Origin: Corynespora cassiicola
Lineage: Eukaryota > Ascomycota > Dothideomycetes > Pleosporales > Corynesporascaceae
Direction: 5' to 3'
Assembly: GCA_022059125.1 (NCBI GenBank)
Contig: JAEUWY010000004.1
Coordinates: 2,170,001 to 2,234,000 of the forward strand
Length of the DNA: 64,000 bases
The translations under genes were made by a program, and so were the position numbers. Positions within the stretch are counted from its first letter, which is position 1. Each line of letters begins with the position of its first letter. Shown here piece after piece: positions 11,875 to 23,900 of the stretch. The notes under the pieces are model-generated. The model was not told the DNA's origin and did no database searches. It saw only the letters and a list, made by a program, of their open reading frames with translations.

Positions 11875-12313
11875 AGAGTGACAGGCATTTGACGTCGAGT
11901 TAAAGCTTGTAGGAAGAATAGGCTCTCCAATCATGAGCAATGCGCCTCATTCTCGGCTGAGGTCGCGTGGTATGCCTGATGTGGAGATTCGCAACAGCAA
12001 CAGAACAACATCAGACCCATGATGTACGAAATAGTAACAGCATGTTGGTCCAGTTAGTCTATATAACAAGAAATACACGTCCCGGTTCGCGTACAGAAGC
12101 GCTCTGGTCTTTTGATATCTTACTCTTCACCGCCTCTCAGAGTAGCATACTAGGGCATATTGTAAATGGCGGGGCGATGGCGTTTTCTCCCGGAATTATG
12201 GCTTCAGTAATGAATGATAGAGCGTATCGCCCTCATTGGGTAGTGACAATGGCGAAATTTTGTGGTTCAATAGGCTCTCTAAGACCGTATATGCGTGTAT
12301 CCTTACACCCATG
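11875..12313. other. Intergenic
   Basis: A 3' flank shared with the convergent orphan exon. No gene seen. Confidence 0.4.
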
Positions 12314-12817
12314 CTATCTCTTGACATAAATTTCTTTCCTTTTTCTTTTGCCCTTTATCGAACTCGAACTTGATTGCTTCTCTCTGACAACTCCAGAATG
12401 CTTCGGTTGTCTCTCTCTCATAAAGCCTAGGGCCTTCAGTTTTACACTCAGACACCCTCGACAATTTTCTTCACGAACAAAGTCTCCAGATACTTTCAGG
12501 CGGAAATCATCTGGGATGTCTCCGCCACTGGCATAGTCGAAGATGATATGTGGATCTCGTTGACTTTTTAGTGGAACTCTACGGTCCCCAGTCCGCTGGC
12601 CAGCTAATATAGCCCTGCGCGTGTGGATGATGATTTCCTTATGCTCGTTCGAATAGCCTTCAAATTTATCGATGAAATCTCGGATGGTAATTAGGCCATT
12701 CTTGTTTTGAAGGATCAAAGGATCGTCTGGATAGTCTTCCGAAACGAAGTCGAATATCTTTGCTGCAACCAAATCTATAGTGCACGCGTATATAGTTGAC
12801 GGGCGGTTGGTCTGATG
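12314..12817 (-). CDS. Orphan terminal exon of an unknown protein
   Basis: A 168-codon frame is open from a very good acceptor (branch CTAATC, then CCCCAG ending at 12818) to a stop at 12314. The reading is protein-like: DFVSEDYPDDPLILQNKN, then TIRDFIDKFEGY, NEHKEIIIHTRRAI, and a Lys/Arg-rich tail (KGKRKRKEIYVKR). No ATG in the frame gives a sensible start, and no convincing 5' exon is visible in 12818-13080. It is either the last exon of a gene whose start I cannot find, or a relic. It lies beside the decayed hevein gene, on the other strand. I do not recognise the family. Confidence 0.35.
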   Translation of the reverse strand, partial: HQTNRPSTIYACTIDLVAAKIFDFVSEDYPDDPLILQNKNGLITIRDFIDKFEGYSNEHKEIIIHTRRAILAGQRTGDRRVPLKSQRDPHIIFDYASGGDIPDDFRLKVSGDFVREENCRGCLSVKLKALGFMRERQPKHSGVVREKQSSSSSIKGKRKRKEIYVKR

Positions 12818-13084
12818 CTGGGGACATTGGAAATGAGATTAGTCAAATTGTATTTATCACGTCAGTGGCTCTGAGGAGAGCATTCGATGCACAATTTAAA
12901 TGAGATTAGTGTCCAGTGCTTGGTGCATAGGTATGTTGGTACCAGAAACAAGCTTCGAAGCAAATTTACGATTCAAATTGGGATGGAAAGAGGCCTATCG
13001 GTTTCCAGTTTGTTTTTCATTTGAGAGTATGTTTAATTAGCAAAGGTATAAATTGTAGCAGAGGGGTACTTTGAGTCAAGCCTA

Positions 13085-14150
13085 TAGACTACTGCCGGGC
13101 CCAAAGCGGCAACAAGCTTTGCAGCGGATATTGGGGTCATTGCCGCAACACAGCTGGTCAATGTTATAATGGCGATTGTATTTACAAGGAATTAATAAAC
13201 TAAAACGATAGCTGGGGATTGGTCTGTCCAGATCCATGGCCGGTACGACTAGTGGTTTTTCCAACTACCGCACCTGGCTCCCCAACGCCATAGTCAGACT
13301 CAATCAGCCCATCTGGCTCTTTTGAAGAGAATAGTAGATATAAATACAAGGGCTTTCCATTCAGATACTGCTGTAGATCATCTGGATTCTGTCGTTCGTC
13401 AGACGCTCACGGTGGAGGCGGGTTTCAGCCGTCTTTTGGGAGCTGTAGCAACTCGAATATTTCTCCAGATGGGTCTTTCGGAGATTAAAACAAGTCCAGA
13501 TGCAAATGATTTGGATTTGATGGCTACCGCGGTTTGTTTAGTTTGCCCATGTTGCACGACGGGATGTCAGAGTGCATTTGGAACTTGCAACTCAACGGAT
13601 TTCTCTCATGATGGTACGTGTGGCGTAACGAGTGCAAAGCTAAGAATTATAGAGACTGATACATTGGCTAATGATACTGTGGTAGCACGAGGGGACATTG
13701 TGGGGCAGGCCGTTCGTCTCCTTTTGCAGATTGTTCATGCAGTGACTTCCTCGTCACCTTGCACTCCAACTGGAGTTTCTACTGATGGCTCATAGAGGAG
13801 GGAAGAAACCAAGTGCCAAAGAAGTTTTTCTGAAACTGTTGCAGAAGTGAAGGATATCGTAGAAACACAGCGTAGAAACACAGTTAGTCATCGCAGTCAA
13901 GGTTGGTAAGTCAACCCAATCCAGGCCCCTTCCCGAGCACTTTCTGACTCTGAATCATAGTCAAAAATGGTTTCCGAGCAATTGCATTAATCTAAATGTA
14001 CCGGCTGCGAATGGTGATTGTGGTGCATCAAAGTGTGGGTTTGCATGCGCGAGTGGCCCCTCTAATGGTCAATATTGCAGGCTTTTGCGGGATAACAGAT
14101 TCCCATTGCAAGACTGGGTGCCAGAAGGGATGTAGCACGTGTAGATAGAA
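13085..14150 (+). pseudogene. Decayed tandem hevein-domain (ChtBD1) chitin-binding protein
   Basis: At least five remnants of type-1 chitin-binding domains can be read in the + direction, but in different frames separated by stops. Around 13111-13180: NKLCSGYWGHC then AGQCYNGDCIY. 13306-13488: YCCRSSGFCRSSDAH, QPSFGSCSNSNISPDGS. Around 13519-13650: CTTGCQSAFGTCN followed by HDGTCG. 13678-13765: CGSTRGHCGAG then SPFADCS. Around 14007-14150: NGDCGASKCGFACASGPSN, then after a one-base shift GFCGITDSHCKTGCQKGC and a stop. The spacing of Cys, Gly and aromatic residues is that of hevein domains. Several key cysteines are lost (for example Gly or Arg at the GCQ position). Intact relatives occur in multi-domain chitinases and chitin-binding secreted proteins. 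No catalytic module or start codon remains. Confidence 0.75.
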
Positions 14151-14151
14151 G

Positions 14152-15129
14152 TATTACATAGCCAAAGTTCTTAGACAATGTAATGTATTGTAGTAGATTG
14201 ACCTGCACCCGCGACATTTCAAACGGCCATGCAGTGGGCCCAGCGATCACCACGTGCACGAAGCCGCGGCCACCACAAACTGCCTTGTCCAACGGAAATC
14301 ATAGCCTGTGCTCGAATCAGGGACTACATCCGCGAGCCCAGGTGGGCTTCGGAAGTAATATGGGGAAAAGTGGTGTGGTATTTATCCGGTGCCTCATTCG
14401 CACTTTATCCGCCCGCGGTGCGCCGCGCACGCCAACCTGCATGCAAGCCATGGAGGGGCAGCGATACCCCCACCATGCCATACCCGTCAGCAGCGCGCTC
14501 ATTCCTATCACGACCTAGGATTGCCAATTCGCCCCACGCTCGTTGTGGGAAGAATTTTTCTCTCTTCCTTTTGGAACGGCAAGCTTGGCTGAATTGGCCC
14601 GGTGTTCTTCCAGAGGCTAGGGGCTAATGCGACAAGCGACAGCTGAGGATCATGGCTTGCCATGGCGGATCTCCTCGTAACCCACCATTACGCGCATGCA
14701 CACACCCAGCAGAGGGAGAGAAAAGCCACAATCCAGCGTGCCGGTCGCGCCGGGCGCCGGGCGGAAAAGAGCCTGTAAGAAAGAGGAGAAAAAGGACCAC
14801 TTGGGTTTGTGGACCGGCGCAGGTTGCTGGGTGCTCGGGCTCAACCAGTGCTCCGGTGTTGGCAAAAGAGCAGGGTCCTTTATCGCAACGGCTTGAGCTA
14901 TTATCACGAAATGCGCACGGGTGCCACTGGGACTGATCGTTTGGCGCAGATCTAAAGTAACGGATCCCTGGCTATGGCTCTTGTGAAAAGGCTATATTAA
15001 TGCTGAGGGCTCCTGCCGTTTGGCCTATCCCCCCTCTCCCCAAAGCTTCCTTCCTCTCCTCTTCCACTTGCTCAGCACTCTGCACCTTTTGCTCGATACC
15101 CCAGTTTCTTTTCAGAGTCTTCTGTTGCC
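14152..15129. other. Xylose reductase upstream region
   Basis: About 1 kb without a gene. It contains GGCTAG at 14615-14620 and GGCTAA at 14622-14627 (the second matches the XlnR-type core), a TATATTAA-like box at about 14993, and a C/T-rich leader to 15129. Confidence 0.45.
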
Positions 15130-16589
15130 ATGGCCGTCAACACCCCCTACGTTACGTTGAACGATGGCAACAAGATGCCCCAAGTCGGCTTCGGTCTGTG
15201 GAAGGTCGACAACGCGACTTGCGCCGACACCGTCTACAATGCCATCAAGACTGGATACAGGCTCTTCGACGGCGCTTGTGGTATGTATCCATCTGATTCT
15301 CTTCTTCTACATGCGGTTTCCGGCGCAAATGGGTTTGGTGCTTGAGCTGGGGCTCACTTTCCTGCTTGTTGGCAAGACTCGGAATGGCTTCGAGAGGCTT
15401 TGAGGCATCAGCATGGCCACTGCTGAGCTAGGAGGGACTGCCGCCCCCGAGCCTGCACCTTGTGACCCGGTAGTGGAAGATTGCCATGCCTTTGGCTAAA
15501 ATCTTGCCCGTGTGTCCGGCATTCAACTCTTCGAAGCCGTAGGGTGAGGTCTTCGAAATCCGGCTGGTAGTCCCGAATACCCGGTGGTCGATCTCGACCC
15601 TAGCGCGTCGGAATTTTAGCGCCCTTTTTCGGAATGGCCGCCTCTAGTCATTGGAAGAGGAGACTAACGCGCATCTTTTGCTAGATTATGGCAACGAGGT
15701 CGAGGCCGGTCAGGGTGTCGCCCGCGCGATCAAGGAGGGACTCGTCAAGCGCGAGGATCTCTTCATCATCAGCAAACTCTGGAACTCGTTCCACGACCCC
15801 GAGCAGGTCGAGCCCATTGTCAAGAAGCAGCTTGCCGACTGGGGTGTCGACTACTTTGACCTGTACTACATCCACTTTCCCGTCTCCCTAAAGTACGTTG
15901 CGCCTGAGGTGAGGTACCCTCCTGGCTGGTACTACGATGGCGACAGCGAGATTGTGCACGGCAAGGCCTCGCTCGAGAGCACGTGGAAGGCAATGGAAGC
16001 AATCAAGCAAAATGGCCTATCCAAGAGCATTGGCGTGTCCAACTACACAGGCAACCTCTTGCTCGACCTCTTCACCTATGCCAACGTCAAGCCCGCGGCC
16101 CTCCAGATCGAGCACCACCCATACTTTGTGCAGGCCAACCTCCTCAAGCTCGCCGCACAGCACAACATCGCTGTGGTCGGTTACTCGTCCTTTGGCCCGC
16201 AATCATTCATCGAATGCGACATGAAGCTTGCCGAGGACACGCCCCTGCTCTTTGACCACCCCGTCATCAAGAAGATTGCCGACGCACACGGCAAGACTTC
16301 CGCCCAGGTGTTGCTCCGATGGGCCACCCAGCGCGGCCTCAGCGTCATTCCCAAGAGCAACTCGCAGGGCCGTCTGCTCCAGAACCTGGATGTGACGAGC
16401 TTCGACCTCAAGGCCGAGGAGATTGAGGAGATTTCCGGCTTGGACAAGAACTTGAAGTTTAATGTCCCCACCAACGTATGTTCCGCGTCTTCAGTTTCCC
16501 TTCCCTTCCGTCTCATCTCATCTCAAATTAACATTTACTGACAACCTCCTTCTTTCTAGTACGGCATCCCTTGCTACGTCTTCGCTTAA
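15130..16589 (+). CDS. xyl1: NAD(P)H-dependent D-xylose reductase (aldo-keto reductase)
   Basis: Three exons (15130-15280, 15685-16475 and 16560-16589) give 323 residues, the standard length. It is an AKR (beta/alpha)8 barrel that reduces D-xylose to xylitol, and L-arabinose to arabitol, in the cytosol as the first step of pentose catabolism. The AKR signature [14 protein letters not shown] spans the first splice site and supplies the catalytic Asp and Tyr. Catalytic Lys is in [13 protein letters not shown], His in YYIHFPVSL, and the AKR2 residues in [13 protein letters not shown]. The cofactor motif [13 protein letters not shown] has the Lys-Ser-Asn pattern of dual NADPH/NADH enzymes. The C-terminus YGIPCYVFA is on a 30-nt exon. 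Intron 1 is unusually long (404 nt). Confidence 0.96.
15281..15684 (+). promoter_or_regulatory. Long first intron of xylose reductase with regulator-like motifs
   Basis: This 404-nt intron contains GGCTAAA (15494-15500), matching the XlnR-type xylanolytic activator core, and CTGGGG (15347-15352), which fits the CreA SYGGRG pattern. Such short motifs occur by chance, so function is inferred only from the gene's known regulation in other fungi. Confidence 0.3.
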
Positions 16590-19034
16590 ACACGCTCTCA
16601 TTTTCGCATCGCGATGACGACGACGGACACGAGTACAAGTAGACGCAGGCACCTGACGAATATACGACCAACGGGGACAGGCGATGGGATAATTAGCAAA
16701 GCAAGCAAGCACTGGAACATAGCAGCAATCATATACCCAGCTTGTCGAACACAAGACCCGTCGCGTCGGTTCCTTTATCGTGACATTTCCAGAGCACCAC
16801 GCTCGCGTGCTCGCTCCCGCGGTACGCGTGCGCCCCGCGCCATGCATCCCCGTGACCCCCGCTGCTGATGCCAGCAACCATGATGACTGCATACCCCATC
16901 CCCTCCCAAATAGAGTGGCCCGTCACATCAGCTGCTGATCACGGAGACTCGAGGGCTCCGGATCCGGACCGGGATGGGATGGCTGCATCCGGACCCCAGG
17001 CCGGCCAGGCACCAACAAACATGGCACAAGCAAGCAAGGCAGTAAGCAACAACAGGAGCGGCCAGAGACGACACGGACGCGAGACCGGCCAGGCGAAGCA
17101 AAAAACATGGCATAGCAGAGCCAGGCAAAGGCTGAAACGGCACGTCGTCGAGTTAAGCTCTGCCAGCCTTTTGCTGCGCGCCGTCCAGGCGGGTGCCCTC
17201 GCTGCCGAAAGTTTGATTACCAGTGTGCAAGCGTGGACCCTTCGCCCGGCGAGCCCACTCCATGGAAGGAAGAGGCGCAGGAGACAGGGTCTGGTCTGTA
17301 GCGCTGCCTTCTCCACGCCGTTGTGGTGAGCGAGGCATGTTGGTCGGATAAAGGGTTCAAGGTGGGCGGTCGCGGTCGCGGTACATCAGCCACGCGAGGA
17401 TAAGGGGTCCATTGTACCAGCGGGCGAGGGCGGGCAAGGCGTCTTGGCTCGGCAGCTGCTGCGTCGTGTACCCGCTCCTGCCACCCGTATCCCAAATGCT
17501 CGTCCCCACAATTGCTATGCTGTGAGGCTTTGCCCTCACGTATTCCATCTCACGTCCCATCAGCCCGCCTTCCACACAGCCTCCCATCCCATCCCGTCCC
17601 ATCTCATCCCATCCCATCCCACCCCCCGTCTTCATTTCAGATGCTCACACGAGCACCCCCTCCTCCCCAAAGTAACCCCGCAAATCGCACCGCACCGCAC
17701 CGCACCGCACCGCACCGCACCGCCGCGCCGCCCAAAAAACAGGGCCCCTGCCTAGATAACCTAGCAAAGTTGCACCCCCCCCTGGCTGTCCGCAACGATT
17801 CGCGCGCCTAGCGAACTCGGTGCCGGAAACAGCCTCATCCCAAATCCTTTGAGCAGCCTTACGCCATCTAGAATCCGGACATGTGCCGTGGGTGATTGCG
17901 GCCCTCTGGGGCTAGCGCTGGGATAGGGAGGTGGATAGAAGGCTTGGTTTTTGCTGCTAACGGGGTTTTGGGAGGAGGGCACGAGGTGTGGGGATTTTTT
18001 CCATCTGGCTTTCTTTTTCTTTGACGGTTTTTTTTATGGTGCAGCAATGTATGGACAGCAAGGCGGAATGATGTATACCCAGGGTAGCGAGACGGAGATA
18101 AGTGGAGCGGCATCCACCACAAGGTCGGACCGCAGGGCTGTCCTGCAGGGCAGATAGATTGTCCAGATAGCTACCTAACCAACTAGCCCGGCGAGAGGCA
18201 CATCAGGCAGCCAGCCAACCAGCGAAACCAAGCAGAAAAAAAGAATGCCCAGGCCCCTACTAATCTACAAGGTGGTACGGACAAACCCTACGTATCTAGC
18301 GCGTTCCTTGTTACATAGTTACGGCTCCCCCGCCTTTGCCCTTCATAAGCAACGCCGGTGCGACGTCTGCAGCGACTGCAAATCCCATAAGCTGCCGGCC
18401 CGCCCCCTACGCTTCTCAATCATCTTTGATCCTCGATCCCGGATGCCCGTGGAAGCCAAGTGAGGGAAGGGAAAAAAAAGTCATCGAGGGACCCATTGTT
18501 TCCCGCTGGTGCATGGGCAAACGCCGACTGATCGAGCAGAGAGCATCGCTTTTCGGGGTTAACGATATATGACGTTTGGTGCGTGCCGGGATACCGAGCG
18601 CGACCCGTTCAGCGCGACCGTCATCGATTCGGAAACGACGAACCACGGCGGCCAGCAATCAACTCCAGACCGTCTTGCTCACGCGACTGCGCGACTGCAA
18701 CCCCTTCCTCCCACACGCTTCCGTCGCAGACGTGCGGTGAGGAAGCCCACAATGGCTGCTTCGGACTCGAGTTCGCTTTCGCAGCCGTCCAATGGCAGGT
18801 GAGTAAGCGCACCACCGCAGGAAGTGCATGCGGCGCCATCCGGGCCTTCCACGACCCCCGCGGGCTTCCGAGAGCTCCGAAAGCTTCCTCGATCCCCATC
18901 ATCCCAGCCCGTCCATTACTAAAAAAGCTCGAGCTTTGGTCATGGACGAGCACGTCTTGCTCTCTTTGACCATGGTGGCCGCACCTTTATAAATCCCGTC
19001 GCTGCTGCCCGACTCATCACCGCTGACGATTTGA
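16590..19034. other. Long intergenic region with simple repeats
   Basis: About 2.4 kb without a supportable gene. It includes a CATCC/CGTCC run at about 17580-17630 and a (CGCAC)n tract at about 17687-17722. Short frames here are low-complexity and mutually overlapping. The leader of the next gene may begin near 18750, where an ATG-bearing mini-exon with a GTGAGT donor is visible, but I could not join it in frame. Confidence 0.4.
17687..17722. repeat. (CGCAC)n microsatellite
   Basis: About seven tandem CGCAC/CCGCA units in a row. Confidence 0.8.
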
Positions 19035-19768
19035 ATGGTGAAAAGATCGCTCGCTGTCACGCTTCCTGGTCTGACCTTTGCCGCACACGCTCTCGTCGTC
19101 TCCATCCTTGCGCTGCGCGTACCCTTCTTCAACGAGGACGACATTGGTGATTTCGAGGCCTGGTTTTCCGGTTACAACCTCGCGGCTGCTGGTGCTAGCG
19201 TAATTGGACTGCTCGGAGCTGTAAGGGTAAGATTACCTTGCCCAGCGTGCCTCGCTGCATGCAACAGGCAGCAACCGCTCTCTTGGTCAACACGTCCATG
19301 CCAAACGGCTGGTCATTCTCTGGTGCTTTTGAAGTCGAGGCTAACATGTGCGCGCAGATGAATTACACTCTAATCTCTGCGTACACCCTCGTCCACCTCA
19401 CGACCCTGTTCTTGACTACCTTCATCTTGCTGAATGTCGTCCTGCCGTTGGATCTGAACACCATCATCCCGCTCCTTCCAAGCTGGAAATTCGACGTGAA
19501 TGATATTTGTCTCGAAATCGACGATGGACTCGGGTGGGACGATGACTGGCTTCAGCAGTGTCGGAAGAATTTCACATATGTGAAGGTGGGACTCGGTTGT
19601 TTCGGATTGACGTTGGTGGCTGCGCAGTGGTGGGCTTTGGTCAGTGTCTGGAGATGGGGGAGGCAGATGCAGGGACATGGATCAACAGAGAGCAGGACAG
19701 ACGTCGAAAAAGCGCCCCGGCCTGAAGAGGCCGAAAGCTTGTACATGGGTCTGGAGCCCAAGGCATGA
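19035..19768 (+). CDS. Small four-helix membrane protein, unknown
   Basis: Two exons (19035-19220 and 19268-19768; 47-nt intron) give 228 residues. A hydrophobic N-terminal helix (VTLPGLTFAAHALVVSILAL) is followed by an acidic loop (NEDDIGDFEAWFSG), helix 2 (LAAAGASVIGLLG), a loop with NTS and NYT glycosylation sequons, helix 3 (LVHLTTLFLTTFILLNVVLP), a second loop with Cys-Cys potential (DICLEID, LQQCRKNFTY), helix 4 (LGCFGLTLVAAQWWALVSVW) and a polar cytosolic tail. This is a tetraspan layout, but I see no tetraspanin CCG motif. I do not recognise the family. An upstream in-frame extension is blocked by stops, so the ATG at 19035 was chosen. Confidence 0.7.
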
Positions 19769-19911
19769 ATACCGAAACGAGACAACAGGCATGAAAAAGA
19801 AACGAAACGACAGATAGATAACAATCATATACCCCGCGCGTTTAGGCGCTCTTCATCCGTGCGAGCCAAAGTGCGGGCCAAGAAGGCAGCAGTGATTTCA
19901 ACAGGTCCAAA

Positions 19912-20925
19912 CTACCTACGCGCTTGGGCCAGTGCCGCCACAAGAACAAAACCTGGACTATCCAAGGCGTTGGCGAGGTCGGGGGTGAACCATCTTTGTG
20001 TACCAAGAAGTGGGTCACCTGGGCTGTGGCGTTTGCATGTATCAGCCTTGCCTTTTGGTTACGTGCGCCACGTTGAACTCTATTCGAACCGTACAAGTAG
20101 ATTCAACTCACCAGAGTCGTATTTTTCCTCCCTGACATACAAGGGTCCAATGGTCTCTTGTGGCGTGGGGTTTCCTCTCCAGAACTGGAAGCTGCGGCCC
20201 TCGACGCCGTTGTCCACGTATCTGACATATGTCCTCACGGTTCTGGTCCCACAGCTCCCGCAGTCACAATTGCAATTCACCCACTCTCGAATACGGCTGC
20301 AGTGCATGCACATGTCCCGCAAGGCGCTCGTCCACTCGTTTCGCCCGCCTTTCTCTGTATGTATCCTGCGGACCAGCCGGGGGACGTGCCAGGAGCACAC
20401 TCTCGAGGGGAGCTCGATTACTTCATTTCGTGGAATCCCGTCTACCGGCGACGGGGCAATACACAACCTGCTCTTCTTTGATTGGAACATGTCGGAATCG
20501 TAAATGTTCTTGCAGGCCATGCACCGAAATCGAGGGTGGACTGGGTCTGGCTTCGACAAGTACGTGTTTATGGCCATGCGAGAGCATTCGGAAAGGGTTA
20601 CGTTCTTGAAATAGCGGTCCAGATCGATGGTGGCGTACATGACGCGGTGCGAGAGCTTGAGAGATAGGACTCCATCTGGAGGAAGGTGATTACAGATCTC
20701 AAAGATGAGCTCGGGAGGAAGTCCCGACAGCGAGGGAGGTATCATGGTCCCGTGTTTGAAAAGGGCGTTTATGAGGTAGTGCAAAATGGCTGGTCCGGGG
20801 CATGGTATATAGTCGAAGATGGCCATGTCTGAAGCCCAAATCACTCTGGGGAGCAGTGAAACATCAGAGGTCGCTTGCCGTCGTCGGGTGTCGTCGGTCG
20901 TGTGCAAGCTAAATGTGGCAACCAC
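19912..20925 (-). CDS. F-box protein with Cys-rich middle region
   Basis: Two exons (20925-20112 and 20018-19912) give about 306 residues from the first ATG. An F-box lies near residues 62-100 (SGLPPELIFEICNHLPPDGV), which in known proteins binds Skp1 in an SCF ubiquitin ligase. A Cys-rich stretch follows: RFRCMACKNIYDSD, VCSWH, then MCMHCSRIREWVNCNCDCG, plausibly metal binding. The C-terminal exon adds DPLLGTQRWFTPDLAN and ends in ALAQARR. It joins through a GTGAGT donor and CCCAG acceptor that keep the frame. The start may be internal (MAIFDYIPC or MIPPSLSG), since the first ~60 residues look unremarkable. The target protein is unknown. Confidence 0.75.
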
Positions 20926-23900
20926 GCCTCACAGAGAGGAAGTCACGACCCAGCGCCCGTCACATATCTCACTCATCTCAGCGCCTCGCGACTGTTGAAC
21001 GCCGGCCGCCAGGGTACATCAGCCACCATCAAAGCGGTACCCCCCGTGTCGGCGGTGCGAATGTGTCTTTCATCCCCTTTATCCCCAGTGAATGCCGCGT
21101 TCCAGCTTTTACTCGGAGGGAACCATGGTACTGGCGTGCTCCATATTCATGTAGACGAGTACGCCGCGAGTGCAGCATACGTGAAGGAGAATGTAGGCGA
21201 GACGCCTAAAGGGGCGATGTTGGAACGTACGTGCCTCATTAGGGCGCTCCAAGACAAGACCATGGCGCGCGTGATTACCGAAGATGACTTTGACGACTCG
21301 ACTAGAGAGAAAAAGACAAGAGTCACATTGCAAAGTATGACGACAGACGACGCAGGTACAAAGGGACTGGAGAGGAGAATGCGGAGAGGTGGGAAAGGAC
21401 TGAAAACAAGAAAGAGTCTACTTGGGCCTTGATGCTTCTCTCCCCGCAGTCGGGGGTGGGTTGCAGATGGCCACCATCAGACGAGGTCGGTCTTTAGCAC
21501 CGAGCGGCCAGGGTCCTGAACAGGGAATCCATCGAGAAACGGCCCACAACGGGGAAATGGCGGCACCTACGCACAGGTTTGCCATGGCCGCAGACCGAAA
21601 AGGTGAGCCCGAGGCCTGGAGGATACATGGAGCACTAGGATCTCCAGCTGCTGGCCAGCGCGAGCCGCAGCGTGCCCCTATGTTGGCCGCCGCCAAAGAG
21701 TCCGAGATTGCACGGCGTTGGCCAACGCGCAGCGGCCGGCGAGCAAGCAGGAGGCTGATATGTCTCCTCCACAGGAGACCGGCAACGCGTTCCGGATGCG
21801 ACGTCTCTTGGACACGGTGCCCAGGCCCCCAGGAGCAACCAGCAGACGCGAAGTGCTCGGCGCGCGCCATGCGTTTGCATCGTGCTGCACGCGGTGCGTC
21901 CGCTGATTGATGAGCCTTCTGTCAGCCTGCAGCGTTCGCAGTAGTCGGGCCCGTCAAGGCCTGATTAGAAGCGCTGCACCCGCACGACAGGAGTGGCTGC
22001 GTCTCCCCATCCTCGATCAAACCCCATCCGGTAGGAAAGCCGCCCGCCGTCGCCGTTGCTGGACATGGTGGTCCTCAGATGTACGTGGGCGTCGCGGAGC
22101 ACCACCACTGCGGCCACGACCAAGACGACGACGCCCACACGCACACGCACCCACGACAGATCGGATAACGCAACGGCGGCGAGGCGAGGCGAGGCGACGG
22201 CGACACAGCACACCACGGCGGCTGTACGATGATGGAAGACGCGCGCCACGGCAGCAGCACAGAGCGACGCCGGGCGGCGCCCATTGGGGGCCCACCGATC
22301 AATGATCAGTCGAGGCCCCGCACCACGGCAACGGGAGGCAGTCATCGTCAGCAGCCGTGACGGGCCTGGCGGGCACGGTGGGCAGATTTGATCACATTGG
22401 CAGCTCCACGGCTGCAGGCTCCTGCCCAACACGGCCGGCGTAGAAAAAGGCGCGGTGATGCGGTTATTGGCTCGTCCGTGGGCGTAGGGCCGGAGGGCAT
22501 GGCGGCGGGCGAACGAGGTGGGGTATCATGCATCCTTTTGCTGCTATTCCGTGCAGCGGCGTGCGTCGTGCAGCGAGGGAGCGGCGAGCTCGTTCTCAGC
22601 CCAGCGGCATATGTTCGGGCAGATGGCAGCGGGAGGAGCAGCGCACGACGCCCGTCGACTGAGCGAGCCGACGTACTGCCACGGCCACGGAATGGGCGAT
22701 CTCGACGACGGGCGGCGAGGGTCTCAGGGTCCACGCGGTGCGGCAGCAGCCAGCCAGCGAGCGGGCGGGCAGGCGAGCGAGCGAGCGAGCAATAGGAGGC
22801 GCGGGCGGGATTTTTATTAGTAGCATGGCGACGGGCGATGGCGGGCAACGGACGGTTGATGGGCAGTTCCGATTCACGGTACGGTGCGGTCACATCGCTA
22901 GCCTGGCACCCTTGCCCACGCTGCCCGCTGCCCACTGCCGCCAGGCTGAGCGGGCAGGGCAGTCGACTCGCCGCCGGTCGCGATGCGCAGCCAGCTGCAT
23001 GGCGAGCCCAGCGCGCCAGTGGGAGCAACGGGGCTGCTGCTTGCGACAAACGTCATCCAGGCCGCTTGGCCGCGCGACGGCGACCGTGGCAGCCCGAGCG
23101 GCCGCGTCGCCGTCGAGGTTTACGGAGCGCAGAGAGAGTGTGAGAGAGCCAGCGGTGCGACGAGGCTGTCGCGCGCCGGCGGTTGCTCAGAGGACGGAGG
23201 ACGGGTAGCAGGCCTGATTGCGTGCAGCAGCAGCCGCAGCACCACAGCACCGCAACAGCGCTGGGCAGCGCGCGGGCAACAGAGCGAGCGAGGTGGCCCG
23301 TGGGCCGCTCACTGGCCGCTGGCCGCTGGCCCATGGCCCAAGAGGAGAGGGCCCATGGCCCATGGACAGAGGGCGGCGGCGGAGATTACTGGCCTGGCCG
23401 CTCCCTCGCTCGGCCTGGCTAGCGCAATATTTGATCCCCTTTCAAGCTGCCAGTCTCTTGAATTCTCACCTCAGTCCTCAGTGCTCTCCTCCCGCACCTC
23501 CTCTCCTCCCCCTCTCCCCCCTCCAGCTCCCCGCTGCACTCAGTTGATTCACCTGCGCCCGCAGAGTGCTTCGCTGTCGCTCCTTGTGCCCGTGTGTCTT
23601 CTGTTGCCCCTGAGCGAGCTGCCCGTTGCATTTCTCGGTAAGCGGCACATCCCATCTCTGCCAGTGAAGGCTCATCTCCGCTCTTGGGAGCGGCGCGCCA
23701 AAAATCTTTTCTGCGGCCTGCCACCACCCCCGACGCTGGCCTCATTTCCCACCCCCATCCCGTGTAGACACCACCCGCCGCCCCGACTCTGCCCGCGAGC
23801 CCTCCCTGCAATTGACCGCCGCCCTCCCGACCCTGCGCTGCTCCAGACTGACCCCGTTGTTCGACAGTTGCGACCGACTTGCTTGCCCCGGCTCTGTGTC

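Noticed and set aside
11101..11940. 279-codon minus-strand frame
   Set aside because: Antisense shadow of the MDR reductase, which has a clear family match.
10816..16589. Secondary-metabolite or pentose gene cluster around the MDR and xylose reductase genes
   Set aside because: No synthase, P450, transporter or further pathway gene lies between them; the neighbours are relics and intergenic DNA.
17580..17722. Regular short repeats (CATCC, CGCAC), CRISPR-like at first glance
   Set aside because: Units of 5 bp with no spacers in a eukaryotic genome; plain microsatellites.
22348..23049. 233-codon frame on the minus strand
   Set aside because: Same GC-rich region, with equally long frames on the other strand; no protein character.
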